This document shows positions 21,757 through 33,917 of a stretch of DNA of 64,000 nucleotides, in pieces. The stretch is from Diphasiastrum complanatum (Eukaryota > Streptophyta > Lycopodiopsida > Lycopodiales > Lycopodiaceae), in NCBI GenBank assembly GCA_029204225.1, contig CM055101.1:30408519-30472518 (forward strand), written 5' to 3'. Each line of letters starts with the position of its first letter. The stretch's first letter is position 1. Position numbers and translations under genes: made by a program. Below the pieces are notes generated by a model. That model was not told the origin of the DNA. It made no database searches and saw nothing but the letters and a program-made list of their open reading frames with translations.

Positions 21757-22913
21757 TTAAAAACCTCTACTCATCATTACTTCCTCCCTCCTCGCTCCTT
21801 CATCTTGTAAGTGTACGTTGGTGTCCACATCTTCAAACTCCCCTTCGCTCTCATTCACGTTCTCTTCCACGTTGTCTTCCACATCTTTCACATTTTCTTC
21901 CACATCACGAACACTTGAAGTTGTAGAGCCTCTCTACAAAATAGAACCAAAGATTTAATTAAATTGAGATTAAACTTACTTGTTAACTACAAAGTAAACA
22001 ATCACAAAACAATAAAAGTAAAGAGTTTACGATTGGAAACAATCCATGGGATTCCATAAAAGCCTTCAGGCTGGCATATCCATGATCGTAACCTTGTTTG
22101 TACTCCGTGGCGGTCATGTGTCTTCCAAAATCACTAAGCTACATTCAACAAAAAAATATAGTTTAGCAATACAATATAGTTTAGCAATAAAAAACATTAA
22201 CAATATCACTACAAAAATAGAATCATACTAAAAAATATTGCACTTACAAATTGGGCCTCTAGATTGCCCCTTCCTCCCGATCCCAAGTGACTTTGGCCAT
22301 GTCTTAAGAGCTTCTCGGCGGCGGCCCTACATTGTTGTTCATACTTTTGGGGATTGTTTTGCAACAATTCCTCTTTCAGCTTCCTCCAATCCCTTTTGGA
22401 GCACCATCTAGACTTCGTGGGACTCTTGGGATTCTTCACGGCTCTTCTCATCAGTTGCCTTGTGTTTCGAATCCAAAGGCACATTGTATTCAAGGCCCAA
22501 GTCCTACTAAAAGCATTGGATTGAGGGAATTTAGAATATAAAGTCTCTATTATTTCATTTATGTCTTCAAGCGATTGGGAGGATCAATCGATCATGTAAT
22601 CTTTACCAAAATATAAAGCAACTAAATCACGCAAATGGGCATGAACTAAATTGCCACGCGTATTTTTTATAACTCCATCACGTGGATTAAGATCATAATA
22701 CACACTACACGATTCTTGGGAAGGGACATCTTCAGAAGCTCTTCTCTCGGATGATTCACCTAAAGAAGATAACACAAGATTTTTGATTTTATCCCTTTGT
22801 TGAGGAGATAGATTTTCAAACCACTCTTGATTATATTCTTTGGGCTCCTCACGAGCTCTTCTCCTAGATGGTCTCCCACTTGACCTTCCACTTGACCTAG
22901 CACTTGAAGACAT
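21757..22913 (-). pseudogene. Three-exon transposon gene, TnpA-like candidate
   Basis: Minus-strand gene with clean splice sites: exon 1 22913-22248 (donor GTAAGT), exon 2 22138-22031 (acceptor TAG, donor GTAAAC), exon 3 21933-21757, all in phase 0, about 316 codons. The N-terminus is Ser/Arg-rich (SGRSSGRPSRRRAREEP), followed by a region with a basic, Trp-containing segment (KSRWCSKRDWRKLKEELL), AAAEKLLRHGQSHLGSGGRG, an aromatic exon 2 (GYDHGYASLKAFMESHGLF), and an acidic exon 3 (VEENVKDVEDNVEENVNESE). The HLGSGGR segment loosely resembles the plant transposase family PF03004. One TGA at 22584-22586 is the only interruption. It lies between the two subterminal repeat clusters, so it may encode the protein that binds them. 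Confidence 0.5.
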
Positions 22914-23209
22914 TGTATCAAAGAAAAACTTTAAAAGTTAGAAAGTAGTGGAGAATGGGAGGGAAAGAGTATTGAAGACTTTTAGATTAGAAGAGTAAGC
23001 AATGACAAGAAAGCAATAGATTAATAGTAAGCAAGAACAAGCAAGATCAATAGAGCAAGCAATAGCAAGAGCAAGATCACTAGCAATCAAGAGCAACCAA
23101 AAGCAAACAAGCAAGATTTATAGAGCTTAGAAGAGCAATAGCAAGCAAGGGCACTAAACACTATGTTAGAAAACCTATAAAACTTGAAAGCAAAAGAAGA
23201 GGAGAGGGA

Positions 23210-23330
23210 ATGCTCGTGGAAATGCTATTTTATTGGCATTCAAGTTTTGCGTGGATTATCAACACAGAAGTTATCCACAAGATAATGCACGTGATATCCA
23301 CGCATGGATGTTCCACGCGGTTTTCTTCCC
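23210..23330. repeat. Right subterminal repeat cluster (ATCCACG motif)
   Basis: 'tgcgtggattatc', 'gttatccacaag', 'gatatccacgcatgg' and 'ttccacgcgg' repeat the motif of the left cluster in both orientations. Confidence 0.65.
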
Positions 23331-23345
23331 TCTCTTGGCACATGA

Positions 23346-25140
23346 GAGGGTCCCCCACATGGGCTGGCATGCTTCAAATGTCATTCAATATTCTCATGAT
23401 TTTTTTTATATTTTATGAGAATATTTTGTTGTAGGATTTTACATAAAATATATTTTTTACTATGATGGAATATAAAAAAATCAATTCAAAGATCATTATG
23501 GTAGTATTTAATTGTTAAGACTAGTTTTATATTGTTATGAATTTTATTTTTCTTGAGATTTGACATACAAGACAAAATCATGAGATAAGAAATAGTACAC
23601 ATTATTATTAAACAAGTAATTTGACAAGTTTATAAGATTTTATGACATAATATTATGTCAAATCGGTGATGTCATAAAACGTTTAGTTTATTAATAATCT
23701 AGGTGTCATAGATTTGATATAATTTGATGACATAATTATATGGTCAAATAGAACAATTTTGTTTTGTCATGTGGCCTCTGAAATGGTTGCATGGGGTCAT
23801 AGATTCATGACCAGAAGCATTTATGTTATATTGACGACCTTAGTGATATGTGACCTATATGATAAATTTTTTTAATTGCTGGTGTGTGACCTATATAACC
23901 TTATATGAAATCATAGTAATTAGTTGAAATATCATTTAGCATTGTAATAAAGATGTTGATCAATGGTGTGCTATCTAGTATATGATTTCTTGCATACAAA
24001 GCAACCATAGATAGAAAGGGCGAATGCATATTGCTCATCATGAGATATCATGGCACACTAGGCCAATCCAAAGAGATTTATCGTTAACTAACTCGAGCCA
24101 AGTATTAATTAATCAAATGAGTGATTGAGTGGGCAATGAATCAATTGAGTATATGACTGATTGTTTGATTTTGATCATTCCATTTTGAAAGAAAGATCGA
24201 GTGAGATCATCACTCATCTTGGACAAGAGTTCACACTGAGAGCTTCGAACATTGACTGCTATGTGGTCTTTAAATTAGTTGAGATAGACCTGCGCTCACT
24301 ATCTACTGATGTTTAACATTTGTCAGTATGAAACTCATTTTGATTGCTCATTATGTGTTGACCCACCCAAGCAATTTTCTTGATAGTAATTGTACTAGAA
24401 TATTAGATTTACATTAAGCATAAGTAGAATATACATGGATTAGATGTTGTCATGTCTTTACAAATTTTATTATATTTGTTCAGTACATACGGTCTCATAA
24501 TGATTACTTATGATGCGATATAGAGTAGCTGGCTACAGTGTGTATATGTCATCATCATCAGATAGCGATTCATCTCATGATCGCAACAGCAAGTATATAT
24601 TGTTATTGATATTGACATCAATTGCACTTTATTTGTTATTTGAATATGAGTGTATAATTTTTCTTGCAAATTTATTCTTACAATGACATTTGATTGGAAT
24701 TATGAATTCTAGGGAAATTATTGTACCTCCACATGATTTAGAGAAATAAAAAAAAAATTGAGCTTTATCACAGAAAAAAGGAACAAGCAATACTAAAGTA
24801 CAATGAACAACTATTGACTGGTTCATCTTCAAGTTCTTCCATCAGTTGACGTAGACCTCCTATTGATCCATCACAAGTATGTATATTGATTTATGTCCTT
24901 ATTTTTTTATTTGTAATAGTGATGTACTCTGATTTGGTTGAGGATTGTGATAAAGTATATTGCTCTTTGGAAAGCCAAGACACCCCTCCATCACAAATGA
25001 AGGTTGCAAATGCACTAAACGTACAAAGACTATTTTGTTAATTTTGTCACATGTTAGAATTTGTCAATTCTCACTTGAATGAGACTGAAAGAATTTGTGC
25101 AATTTGCAATTGGATTATTGGACTCGTTTCAACCAGAATA
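23346..25140. other. No gene recognised
   Basis: AT-rich, with poly-T and poly-A runs. Around 23640-23860 the words 'atgacataat' and 'ggtcatag' recur. No reading frame with known motifs. The last few hundred bases may be the 5' part of the CACTA copy that starts coding near 25150. Confidence 0.3.
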
Positions 25141-25146
25141 TGATGA

Positions 25147-25262
25147 GAGGATACCATGAACATGCACACAATGCAAAGGCCTTAGGATTTGGACAAGGAG
25201 GATTGTCAACGATCATATTTGGGCCAATGGAGTGCACACAGAGAATCCAAGAGTACAAGAGG
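25147..25262 (+). pseudogene. CACTA TNP2 copy C, N-terminal zinc-motif exon
   Basis: Reads TCTQCKGLRIWTRRIVNDHI, the Cys-x2-Cys...His start of TNP2 seen also in copy A, followed by WANGVHTENPRVQE and a donor (GAG|GTAAAC). The SET cassette lies about 930 bases downstream, between this exon and the rest of the transposase. Confidence 0.6.
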
Positions 25263-25572
25263 TAAACTCTTTAAAGTGTTTTTTGGAAATGCTTTATTCT
25301 TTGACCCTTATGACACTTCAAGTATAGTTTGGCCAATAAATATTGAGCGATAGGATGAGTGCCACGATACTTTGAAGTTAATCTCCCACTTGCTTCTAAA
25401 AGGAAAAATCCAAATAGAATATTTAGATGAAGCTAATTCCTCACTTGCTTCTAAAAAAAAAAATCCAAATAGAATGATTAGATGAAGTTAATCTCTCACC
25501 TGCTTCTAAAAAAAAAATCAAGTAGTTAATCTTGATTTCCATATTCAATCACCGATAATAGACTCATTCACG

Positions 25573-25575
<3 letters not shown>

Positions 25576-25629
<54 letters not shown>
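25576..25629 (+). repeat. (GA)n microsatellite
   Basis: About 27 GA units inside CACTA copy C. Confidence 0.95.
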
Positions 25630-25631
<2 letters not shown>

Positions 25632-25971
25632 ATGAAAGAGTTAATGGTAACCAACACTCCCAATTCTAGGAAGGTGTGTAGCCCTTGTTTTCTTCCGTTA
25701 AAGACGTGGTTCAAATGTTTTTTGTTGGAATATGAGTTCCACAAAAAAGCCCATACGCCGTAGGGAGGGAGCATGTGGTGACATTCTAGAGTAGGATATA
25801 ATCGTGTGGTTCGGGAGTTTTGATTAGCACTCTGTAATGTTCTCTTTGTTTTTCTCTTCATCTGTGTTTAGGGTTGGTGTGGGTGGGTGTGTGTGTGCGA
25901 GCGTGTGTTTATGTGTGTTTCATGTTACTAGTTTACGGTTTGTGTAATATATTAATGTATGTTTCATGCTT

Positions 25972-25981
25972 GAGAGAGAGA

Positions 25982-26027
<46 letters not shown>
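25972..26027 (+). repeat. (GA)n microsatellite, second tract
   Basis: GA repeat with one GT interruption, about 170 bases upstream of SET copy 3. A GT-rich stretch precedes it at 25874-25925. Confidence 0.95.
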
Positions 26028-26030
<3 letters not shown>

Positions 26031-26194
26031 TGATACATCTAACATTTTCAACTTTTGCAGAAGAAGGAACATAAGTTGGTTTCAAGAAAAAGAGTTGCAA
26101 GAGAGATCGAGAATATTATTGATAGGATAAATCACATGAATATTGATTTTGGATCATCATTGGCCCTACACGATGCTCTTATTGATGATGATCC

Positions 26195-27085
26195 TTGCAT
26201 GATATAACTAGTTCATCAATGCCTTGTGATTCAATCCATGTCTCCAAATCTCTAGAACGTTCTTACCACCCAACCACACCTATCCTAGATGTTGCACATG
26301 AGTCCTCCACGATACTCCAGGTGGATTCCACAAACTTGACCACCCCTTTAAAAAAGAGAACATGTCTTGGACGTATCATGACTAGTTTGAAAAATAATTG
26401 CATCTTACTATGCACTGTTGATGTGTCAAAAGACATTCTAGGTTCTTTTTCTGACCTTCCTCTTTCACCTAGCTTGCAACCATTAGTAAAAACTTTTATT
26501 AGAAGTAGATATTCGTGTTGGCCACTCCAAACACCATTACTATTAAATGGAGCACCACTTACGTAATGGGGTCGAATGTACATGATCATGCCTAGTGAAC
26601 ACTTTCATGAGACTGGTTTGGGCCTTTTTGCATTGAGTAGTATTGAGGTCCCTTTAAATAGTGTTGTGACATTGATGCCAAATGCAGGACCACAATACAA
26701 TTGGGATGATTGGCATGCTTTGTGTTGTCACCAATGGAGGATGCAAGTATATGGCTTGAATTCCAATTCCTGTTCTTTAGAGGAGCAACGCATGCAAGGA
26801 GGCAATATCTCAAGGGCAAATCGTACATACATTGATGGACGTCCAGATGTGCATGGAAATATTGTTGCATATATAAATAGTTCCATTGGGCACCCTCTAT
26901 TGACGAAGTGTTTTTCTGAAGAACGCACCACTGGAAAAGAAGTATATTTTACTAGGAATGTAAAGGGCACTTATGTAATGGTCTATGCCACTAGATCTAT
27001 CAGGTTTGGGGAGGAATTGTTCATCAAGTATAGTTTCAACCGTCCTCTACCCAAATGTTTGCAAAAGACAATAAGTCAAATGTGA
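26195..27085 (+). pseudogene. SET-domain-like protein, cassette copy 3 (best preserved)
   Basis: Frames 26195-26566 and 26576-27085 are the same frame split by one TAA (TAT to TAA at about 26564). The 169-residue second part is uninterrupted. It has MYMIMPSEHFHE, then GLGLFALSSIEVPLNS (SET entry motif G-x-G-L-F-A), a W-rich insert (YNWDDWHALCCHQWRMQVYG), YIDGRPDVHGNIVAYINSSIG (Asn/Ser of the SET NHS motif), and ATRSIRFGEELFIKYSFNRP (GEEL-x-x-x-Y). No post-SET Cys cluster follows. A potential pre-core region of ~120 residues precedes it. The cassette ends ~395 bases before the TNP2 body, nearly the same spacing as between SET copy 2 and TNP2 copy B, so it is a stable component of this CACTA family. 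Confidence 0.65.
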
Positions 27086-27479
27086 AGATTTATATTTTGT
27101 TGATATGTAGAGATGTATAATCCATGCATCTTGATTGTATTTGGTTTGTGTCATTAAATATGTCAAATGCTAGGAGCATTATTCGTCAAACATTATTCGT
27201 CATTTGCCTAGATGTTTACATAAGATAATAAGTGAAAGCTAATGAATGTGAAATTCATAAACATGTAAATATGTAGAAGCGTGCAATTATTTGAGTTCAT
27301 TGAATGTTAACAAGTAGAGAAGACAAATTTGTCTAATAGATACATGTCATGTTCATACTTTTTAAACTGAGAGGTAATTTATATTCATATGCAACATTTA
27401 GATCTATCAAGTATTGGGAGGAAATGTCTATCAAGCATTGTTTCAACCTACTTCTTGTTATTTTGATATATAGGATTCT

Positions 27480-29462
27480 TCATCCTCATTTAGTGTTGGA
27501 GACAATAATCCTCATAATGGTCGACGTAGACGACAAATGCAACACAACGGTCCTCATATAAAGCAATTACCTCGTCGTCTATGTCAAGGCCTAAAAGAGA
27601 TGATGGAAATTGATGAGCACATTAATCAAGAGATTAATGCATCTGAATCTAGCTCATCTAGATCTACTTCTTTGCAAACAAGTTCCAACGATGAAAATGA
27701 GCTTCCAATAAATGATGAATTTGAAGTCATGGGAGACATGTTGGATGATATGTACGAGAACAATAGTGCAACTAGACACAATGAACAAGATGAGGAGGCA
27801 CTTTTTTCTAAAGAAAAAAAGAAATTGCGAGAAGAATCAAAGACCGCATTGTATCCTGGAGCAAAGACATCTCGTTTGGCGACTTCTCTACTTCTATTAA
27901 ATCTTCAAGCCAAATATGGATGGAGTGACCAAAGCCTCACATCATTCTTTGAGTAAAAAAAATTTCATCTACTTGTCATTTTTGCTTTGAAACAAAATTT
28001 ACAATTTGGACATCGAGTGATAATTTTTTTACAATGACTTCATGTACAGACTATTGAAAAACAAAATTCTTCCAGAAGGGAATGTCATGCCTGAGACAAG
28101 AGATGAGGCATGTAAGATGTTGTCTAACATTGGGATGGACTACAAGCAATATCATGCATGTCCAAAAGATTGTATTTTATATCGAGGAAGGTACGGATCA
28201 CTCAAGGAATGTCCCATTTGTGATACTCCTCGATATAGAGATGATTTGCAAGGGGCAACCATTCCGTGCAAAGTTTCACGACATTTTCCAGTAATTCCAT
28301 GATTGCAACATTTATTTTGCTGTAAATCTCTTGCACAACTTATGGACTGGCATGCACACCATACCTCTACGGATGGGATGATAAGGGTACCTTCAGATTC
28401 ACCTACATGGAAACACATCAACCAAGAGTATCCAACATTTGGCAATGAGTCAAGAAATGTGAGATTTGGTCTTGCAATAAATGGTGTGAACCTCTTTGGT
28501 GTACGAGCAACTACGTGGGCCATTTGGTAAATTATAATATTCCTCCTTGGAGACACATTATGTTGGCACTTTTAATTCCTGGCCAACGCGAGGTTTAGAA
28601 CATGGATGTGTATCTTGAGCTGCTTATTGACGAGTTGGAAGATTTGTGAAAGGGGATAAAAGCATATGACATTTCATGCCCCTTACATGAGAGGGAGTTT
28701 ATACTACATGCCATTGTAATGTGGACAATGCATGACTATCCAGGATGAGGTGAATGCTCAGGTAATCATTCAAACAATGTCTATCTTGTGTACATAGGAG
28801 TTTGTTTACAGTTACATACAATTAGTAATTCTTGACATTTATATGATATACTACAATTGGTATAATTATTCTTTGACATATACTTTTTTTAATAGTGATT
28901 GATAGTATCCATTTGTTGGGCAGGCTTTCAAACGGCTGAAAAAAATGCTTGTTTTTTGTGTGGGCCAAATCTTGTGGGAAGATACTCTTATAGTCTTAAA
29001 AAAGTGGTTTATGAAAATCATCATAAATATTTGCATGAAGGCTATTTATTCAGAGACACTCATAGAAGAGGTTTTGGAGGAAGAGCTGAGAGAGAGATGC
29101 CTCTAAACAGGATGTCCATTAAAGATTGACGAAAACTATGGGAGGAATCTCAAGCAAAGCCAATCGATGGTATGAAAAGATTTATCTATATTTCATCGTT
29201 TGGAATATTGGAATAACCTTTTGATTAATCACCTACTTTATCCCATGCACATATTTAAAAATGTGGGTGAATCTATTTGGAAACACTTGATTGGTGAAAA
29301 AGATACCATTGCTACAAGACACAATCTAAAAGAATCAAACACCAAAAAAGAATCTTGGATAAAGGATGGTGAAGATCATGCTACAAAAGTACCTTGGACA
29401 TTCACTAAGGAGGAGCTTAACCATGTGCGCTCCATTATTCATGACATTAGAACACCAACTGA
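27480..29462 (+). pseudogene. CACTA TNP2 transposase, copy C, degenerate and 3'-truncated
   Basis: Order: acidic Ser-rich linker (27537-27800), YPGAKTSRLATSLLLLNLQA, intron about 27953-28049, LLKNKILPEGNVM, YHACPKDCILYRGRYGSLKE, CPICDTPRYRDDLQG, HAHHTSTDGMIRVPSDSP, NVRFGLAINGVNLFGV, a 13-base deletion near 28530, IPPW, NMDVYLELLIDELEDL followed by the TGA shared with copy B, MWTMHDYPG, an intron about 28762-28923, CFLCGPNLVG..KKVVYENHHKYL, and finally YWNNLLINHLLYPMHIFKNV and SIIHDIRTPT. Sequence then switches at about 29462 to minus-strand copia. Stops at 28302 and 28747 add to the damage. Confidence 0.88.
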
Positions 29463-31830
29463 TTTTGCTAAACTTAGCAAACTTTTCTCCAACAAGTAGC
29501 TTAGTGAAAATATCAACTAGTTGTTCTTTTGTACTACAATGAACAACATGAATTTCACGACTCAGCAGCCTCTCAGGTATAAAGTGATACTGAATCTCAA
29601 TGTGTTTGGTTCTCGCATGGAACACTGGATTCTTTGCTAGCTGAATGCCACTCTGACTGTCGCTATGTAATTTCGTGGGATTTTTCTGCTTCATGCCAAC
29701 TTCTTCCAAGATTTGTCTTAACCATATAGCTTCCTGTGCTGCACTACACATTGTCTTATACTCTGCTTTTGTGGTGGATAGAGCAATTGTACTTTGCTTC
29801 TTACTAGACCAAGAAAAGCAACTACTACAAAACTGGAATACATATCTTGTGGTGGACCTACGATCATCATAGTCACCTCCCCAATCCGCATGCACATAGC
29901 CACACAACTCAGGTAAACCTTCATCCTTCATGTAAATCAAGCCATACTATGAAGTGCCTTTCACATAACGCAAAATGCGTTTAGCTGTCTTCCAATGCAT
30001 TTCCGTAGGTGCTGCCATAAACTGACTTACAATGCCAACAACATGGCATATATCTCGTCTAGTCGTGGTAAGGTAAATCAAGCTCCCTACTAACTGTCTA
30101 TACAGTGTAGCATGAAATGACTGTGACTCATCAAGCTTAGAAAGCTTTTTACCTAGTCCAATAGGAGTATTCACTGGTTTGCAATCCTGCAACCTAAACC
30201 TGTGCAACAACTCTTTGACATACTTCAGATGTGTTAAACCCACTTCGTGTCCTTTTTGCCACACCTCTACTCCAAGGCAACAATGCATCAAGCTGAGTGT
30301 CATCTCGAATTGTTCCATGAGATCTTTCTTGATCATATCTATCATCTCTTGATTATTTTCCGTAATAATCAGGTCATCAACATAAAGAGCAATCAACGCA
30401 ACCATACCATCAAAGCATAAGACATATAGATTTGGATCAAAGTGTGTTCTCACCATCCCCTTTTAATGAAAGTAAGCATCAATCTTGCTATACCACGCAC
30501 GTGGTGCCTGTGTAAGACCATAAGGCGCTTTCTTCAAGCGACATACTTTATTTTCTTGTCCCTTCGCTACAAAGCCTTCAGATTGATCCATGAACACCTC
30601 TTCTTCTAACTCACCATTTAGAAAAGCAGCTTTCACATCCATTAGATGCAAAGGCCAACCAAAATGTGAAGCTAAAGCAACAAGTAGACGTAGAGTATTC
30701 CACTTACATACCGGCGCAAAGGTCTCCTCATAGTCGATGCCTTTACTTTGTGCATACCCTTTGATCACTAATCTTGCTTTGTGCTTATACTACCATATGC
30801 ATGATACTTAGTCATGTATACCCATTTACAACCAATGGGTTTCTTGCCAACTGGTGGGTCTACTAAGTCCCATGTGCTATGCTTAGCAATTGACTCCATC
30901 TCCTCTCCTATGGCCTTGACCCAAATGTCATCATCCTTCGCTTCACCATAAGTTGAAGGTTCTTTGCTTTGAATAATGCTAGATAAGAGAGCATAATTTG
31001 CTTCATATCTTTCAGGTTGTGTCTACAACTTAGGGAGCTTCCTGTTAGGTGCTCGGCTTACTAGTGAGAATGTATCCCACGGTACATCCTTCTCCTTGCA
31101 TTTGTAGCCTGCAACTTCAATCCTTCTTGCACCAAGAGGTTTATCTCTACCTCTCCAACCTGTCTCTTGAGGTTGAATAGTAGTATCTTGAGATGTATCC
31201 TCATGTTCATCACTCGGAAGGTCAATGAATGGATCATCATCATGAGGTATCCTCACTATACCATCTTTCCCACTGGATGTGTCTATCTTCTCAGCATCCT
31301 CATCTTCATACATCTTGGATTCATCAAAGATAACATCACGGCTTAAATGGATTTTGTTTCCCACTGGATCAAAACATCTATAGCCCTTCACACGTTCATC
31401 ATATCCTAGGAATATACACTTGATCGCTTTCACATCAAGTTTACGTCTCTCTTCCTTAGGAATGTGTACAAAGGCCTTACATCCAGAGATTCGCAAGTGG
31501 TTTACCTTTGGCTTCTTCTTCGTGAATGCTTCCTCAGGTGTTATCTTTGGTATGGCAATGGTAGGACTTCTATTTTGAAGATAGACTATCGTACTACATG
31601 CTTCTGACCAAAACTCTTTTGGTAGTTTCATCTCAGCTAGCATAGATCTGGCACTTTCCACAATCGTACGATTCTTGTGCTCAACTGCGCCATTGAGAGC
31701 AAGTGTACGAGCTTGCGTAAATTGTCTTTTAATCCCACATTGATCACAAAGATCATTGAAGTCATTAGACTTGTACTCACCTCCACTATCTGATCTTAGG
31801 ACTTTGATCTTCCTACTTGTCCACTTTCTT
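29463..31830 (-). pseudogene. Ty1/copia polyprotein relic B (minus strand)
   Basis: Right to left: integrase C-terminal half (about 31830-31023: VLRSDSGGEY, RTIVESARSMLAEMKLPKEF, KVNHLRISGCKAFVH, KCIFLGYDERVKGYRCFDP), linker, RT (30768-30463: [40 protein letters not shown]; 30456-29947: LYVDDLIITENNQEM), connection and RNase H (29940-29463: CGYVHADWGGDYDDRRSTTR, ALSTTKAEYKTM, NPVFHARTKHIEIQYHF). The RT carries LYVDDL intact. Stops or frameshifts at about 30462 and 29946, and loss of gag, protease and the integrase N-terminus, make it a relic. The 3' end abuts TNP2 copy C. Confidence 0.9.
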
Positions 31831-32341
31831 TAATGAAAGTTGCAATTTGGAGTCATGCAATAACTTTTTGATTTCATATGGATCCAAAAGCTCATAGTTC
31901 TACCACTTACTCAAATCAACATAAGCATCATGTTCTTGATGAGATTTTTGGTGCTAATCCTAGGAAAGTCCACCAAGATTGAGTGTCATTAATTAGATTT
32001 GACATTGGTCATGAGATCTAATTGATCTAGGCTGAAATCAAGGCCTTTAAAAGTGATTTACAGGTCTTGAAAGTACATCAAGAAGTGTGAGGGAGATTGA
32101 GTCATTTTTTTGTCCAAAAAAAGCCAAGATTGGCTTGATTTGCTTGTAAGTAGATTTCAACTCATCTAATCTTTATTCCAACTTTGTGAGGGAGTGCTAG
32201 AACTGAGATTATAAGTCCATTTGTTGGATTAGAAATCTAATTTGAGTGAATCACTACAAGAAAGACTTTTGTGAGTTTCTAGAATTAAACAAATCAATTT
32301 ATTGTTTGTAGAATTCACTAGTAAGATGGGATCTATTGGAG
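31831..32341. other. No gene recognised
   Basis: AT-rich; no motif on either strand. It lies between relic B and the dispersed repeat. Confidence 0.3.
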
Positions 32342-33005
32342 CTAGGAGACTCTCTCTCCGCCCTGCGTTTACATGGGTCCGTAGGTTCGCGGCAAAACCA
32401 ATTTTTGAATTCAAATGTTGCTAAAATCAAAATCCAATCCACTCGTCTGACTTTGAAACCATGTAAATTCCCTTCAATGTTTCATTGGCATATTAGGTAA
32501 AATAGATGTGCGCGCTTTACAATGGAGCATAAAGATGCTAACTATCATTTAGTTTGTGGTGATAACTAGCATTCATTATATATTTTACTTTTTCTTAATA
32601 AACAAAAGTAAAATGGATAAAGACATTGAAACAAAATGCGCAATCTTTTGGATGGGCTTTAGATCAGCTTAGATTTAAACACATATACGAATTCAATAGA
32701 TCAGAGTTTTTCAACCCTATATTTAAAAACATATATGAATTGAACATATCATATTTTTTCTCTTGGAAAACACCACTAACAACTCTTTGCAAACAAAAAA
32801 TAAAAATAGCAATGAAACTCATAAAATATGACGCATATTCAGTGTGTCAAATATTGACATGAAATGTGCCAATGACATGGATGCTAACACAAATGTCACA
32901 TTAAATATTTCATTCTAATTTCACATTTTAATTCACATAAAAAATTGCATTCTAAGTTCACATGTCGATCTAATTCTAGATTCACATTCCAATCTCATTC
33001 AAAAT
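32342..33005 (+). repeat. Dispersed repeat, copy 1
   Basis: Near-identical to 45718-46476. It starts 'ggagactctctctccgccct', then 'gggtccgtaggttcgcggca', and runs through 'attccaatctcattc'. Copy 1 lacks ~90 bases present in copy 2 (around 45985-46085) but extends further right. No coding capacity and no terminal repeats seen; family unknown. Confidence 0.8.
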
Positions 33006-33085
33006 TACCATCATAATCTACATCACATTTTAATCTCATTCATCATATTTTTACTTTTAATTATAAAATTTTATTCTCATCTGTA

Positions 33086-33087
<2 letters not shown>

Positions 33088-33179
<92 letters not shown>

Positions 33180-33190
33180 TCTCTCTCTCT
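33088..33190 (+). repeat. (CT)n microsatellite
   Basis: About 100 bases of CT with one CCCT interruption near 33175. Confidence 0.95.
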
Positions 33191-33399
33191 TTGTCATTCA
33201 TCTACAAATCTCTCTAAGCTAGAATCTTGTACAATAATCTTTCTCTTTCTCATTGCAAAATTCTTTTCACTCTTTTTTATATCTCATTTCATAATTTCTT
33301 GCCCATGTTTTTATAAAATCCTTCACTCTAATACGATTTTTTTTTTAACCTTAAGCTATCTTTGTCTATTCTCACTTTCATTTTTTGTAACTTTATTCA

Positions 33400-33602
33400 A
33401 TTCACAATCATGGTTTCATTTATAAGCACTAATCTCAATCATGGTTTCATTCATAATCACTAATCTCATTCAGCAACATTTTATCAACATTTACAAATCT
33501 CATCATAGATCTTGTCCAATTCACAATCATGTTTTCATTCATAATCAATAATCTCATTCACCAACATTTTATTAACATTTACAAATCTCATCATGATTTT
33601 AA
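33400..33602 (+). repeat. Short tandem duplication (~95 bp unit)
   Basis: 'caatcatggtttcattcata' ... 'acatttacaaatctcatcat' appears twice in succession (about 33436-33507 and 33522-33594), with a partial third start near 33405. Confidence 0.7.
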
Positions 33603-33715
33603 TAACACACACACACAAATTCACATTTTAATCACAGATTCATATCTTCTTAAACTAAAATCTTTCAATAAATTATAGATCTCTCTCATTCTTACATCCA
33701 TCATGATGAATGAAA

Positions 33716-33917
<202 letters not shown>

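Larger units (their letters stand above)
20847..23345. mobile_element. DNA transposon with ATCCACG-type subterminal repeats
   Basis: Both ends of this ~2.5-kb segment carry clusters of the same motif in both orientations: TATCCACG / CGTGGATA at 20880-20980 on the left and 23255-23320 on the right. The left end breaks a copia RT frame at 20846. Between the clusters is a single spliced minus-strand gene. Arrays of short subterminal motifs bound by a transposon-encoded TnpA are typical of CACTA/En-Spm elements. I could not find CACTA-type terminal inverted repeats or a convincing target duplication, so the exact ends and superfamily are open. Confidence 0.5.

Noticed and set aside
25568-26074. 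Frames with Leu-Ser or Arg-Glu tails
   Set aside because: They end in GA microsatellites within the CACTA copy; the remaining residues show no family.
33088-33602. Possible CRISPR-like array (regular short repeats)
   Set aside because: Repeats are simple dinucleotides and a two-unit duplication without uniform spacers; the genome is a plant.
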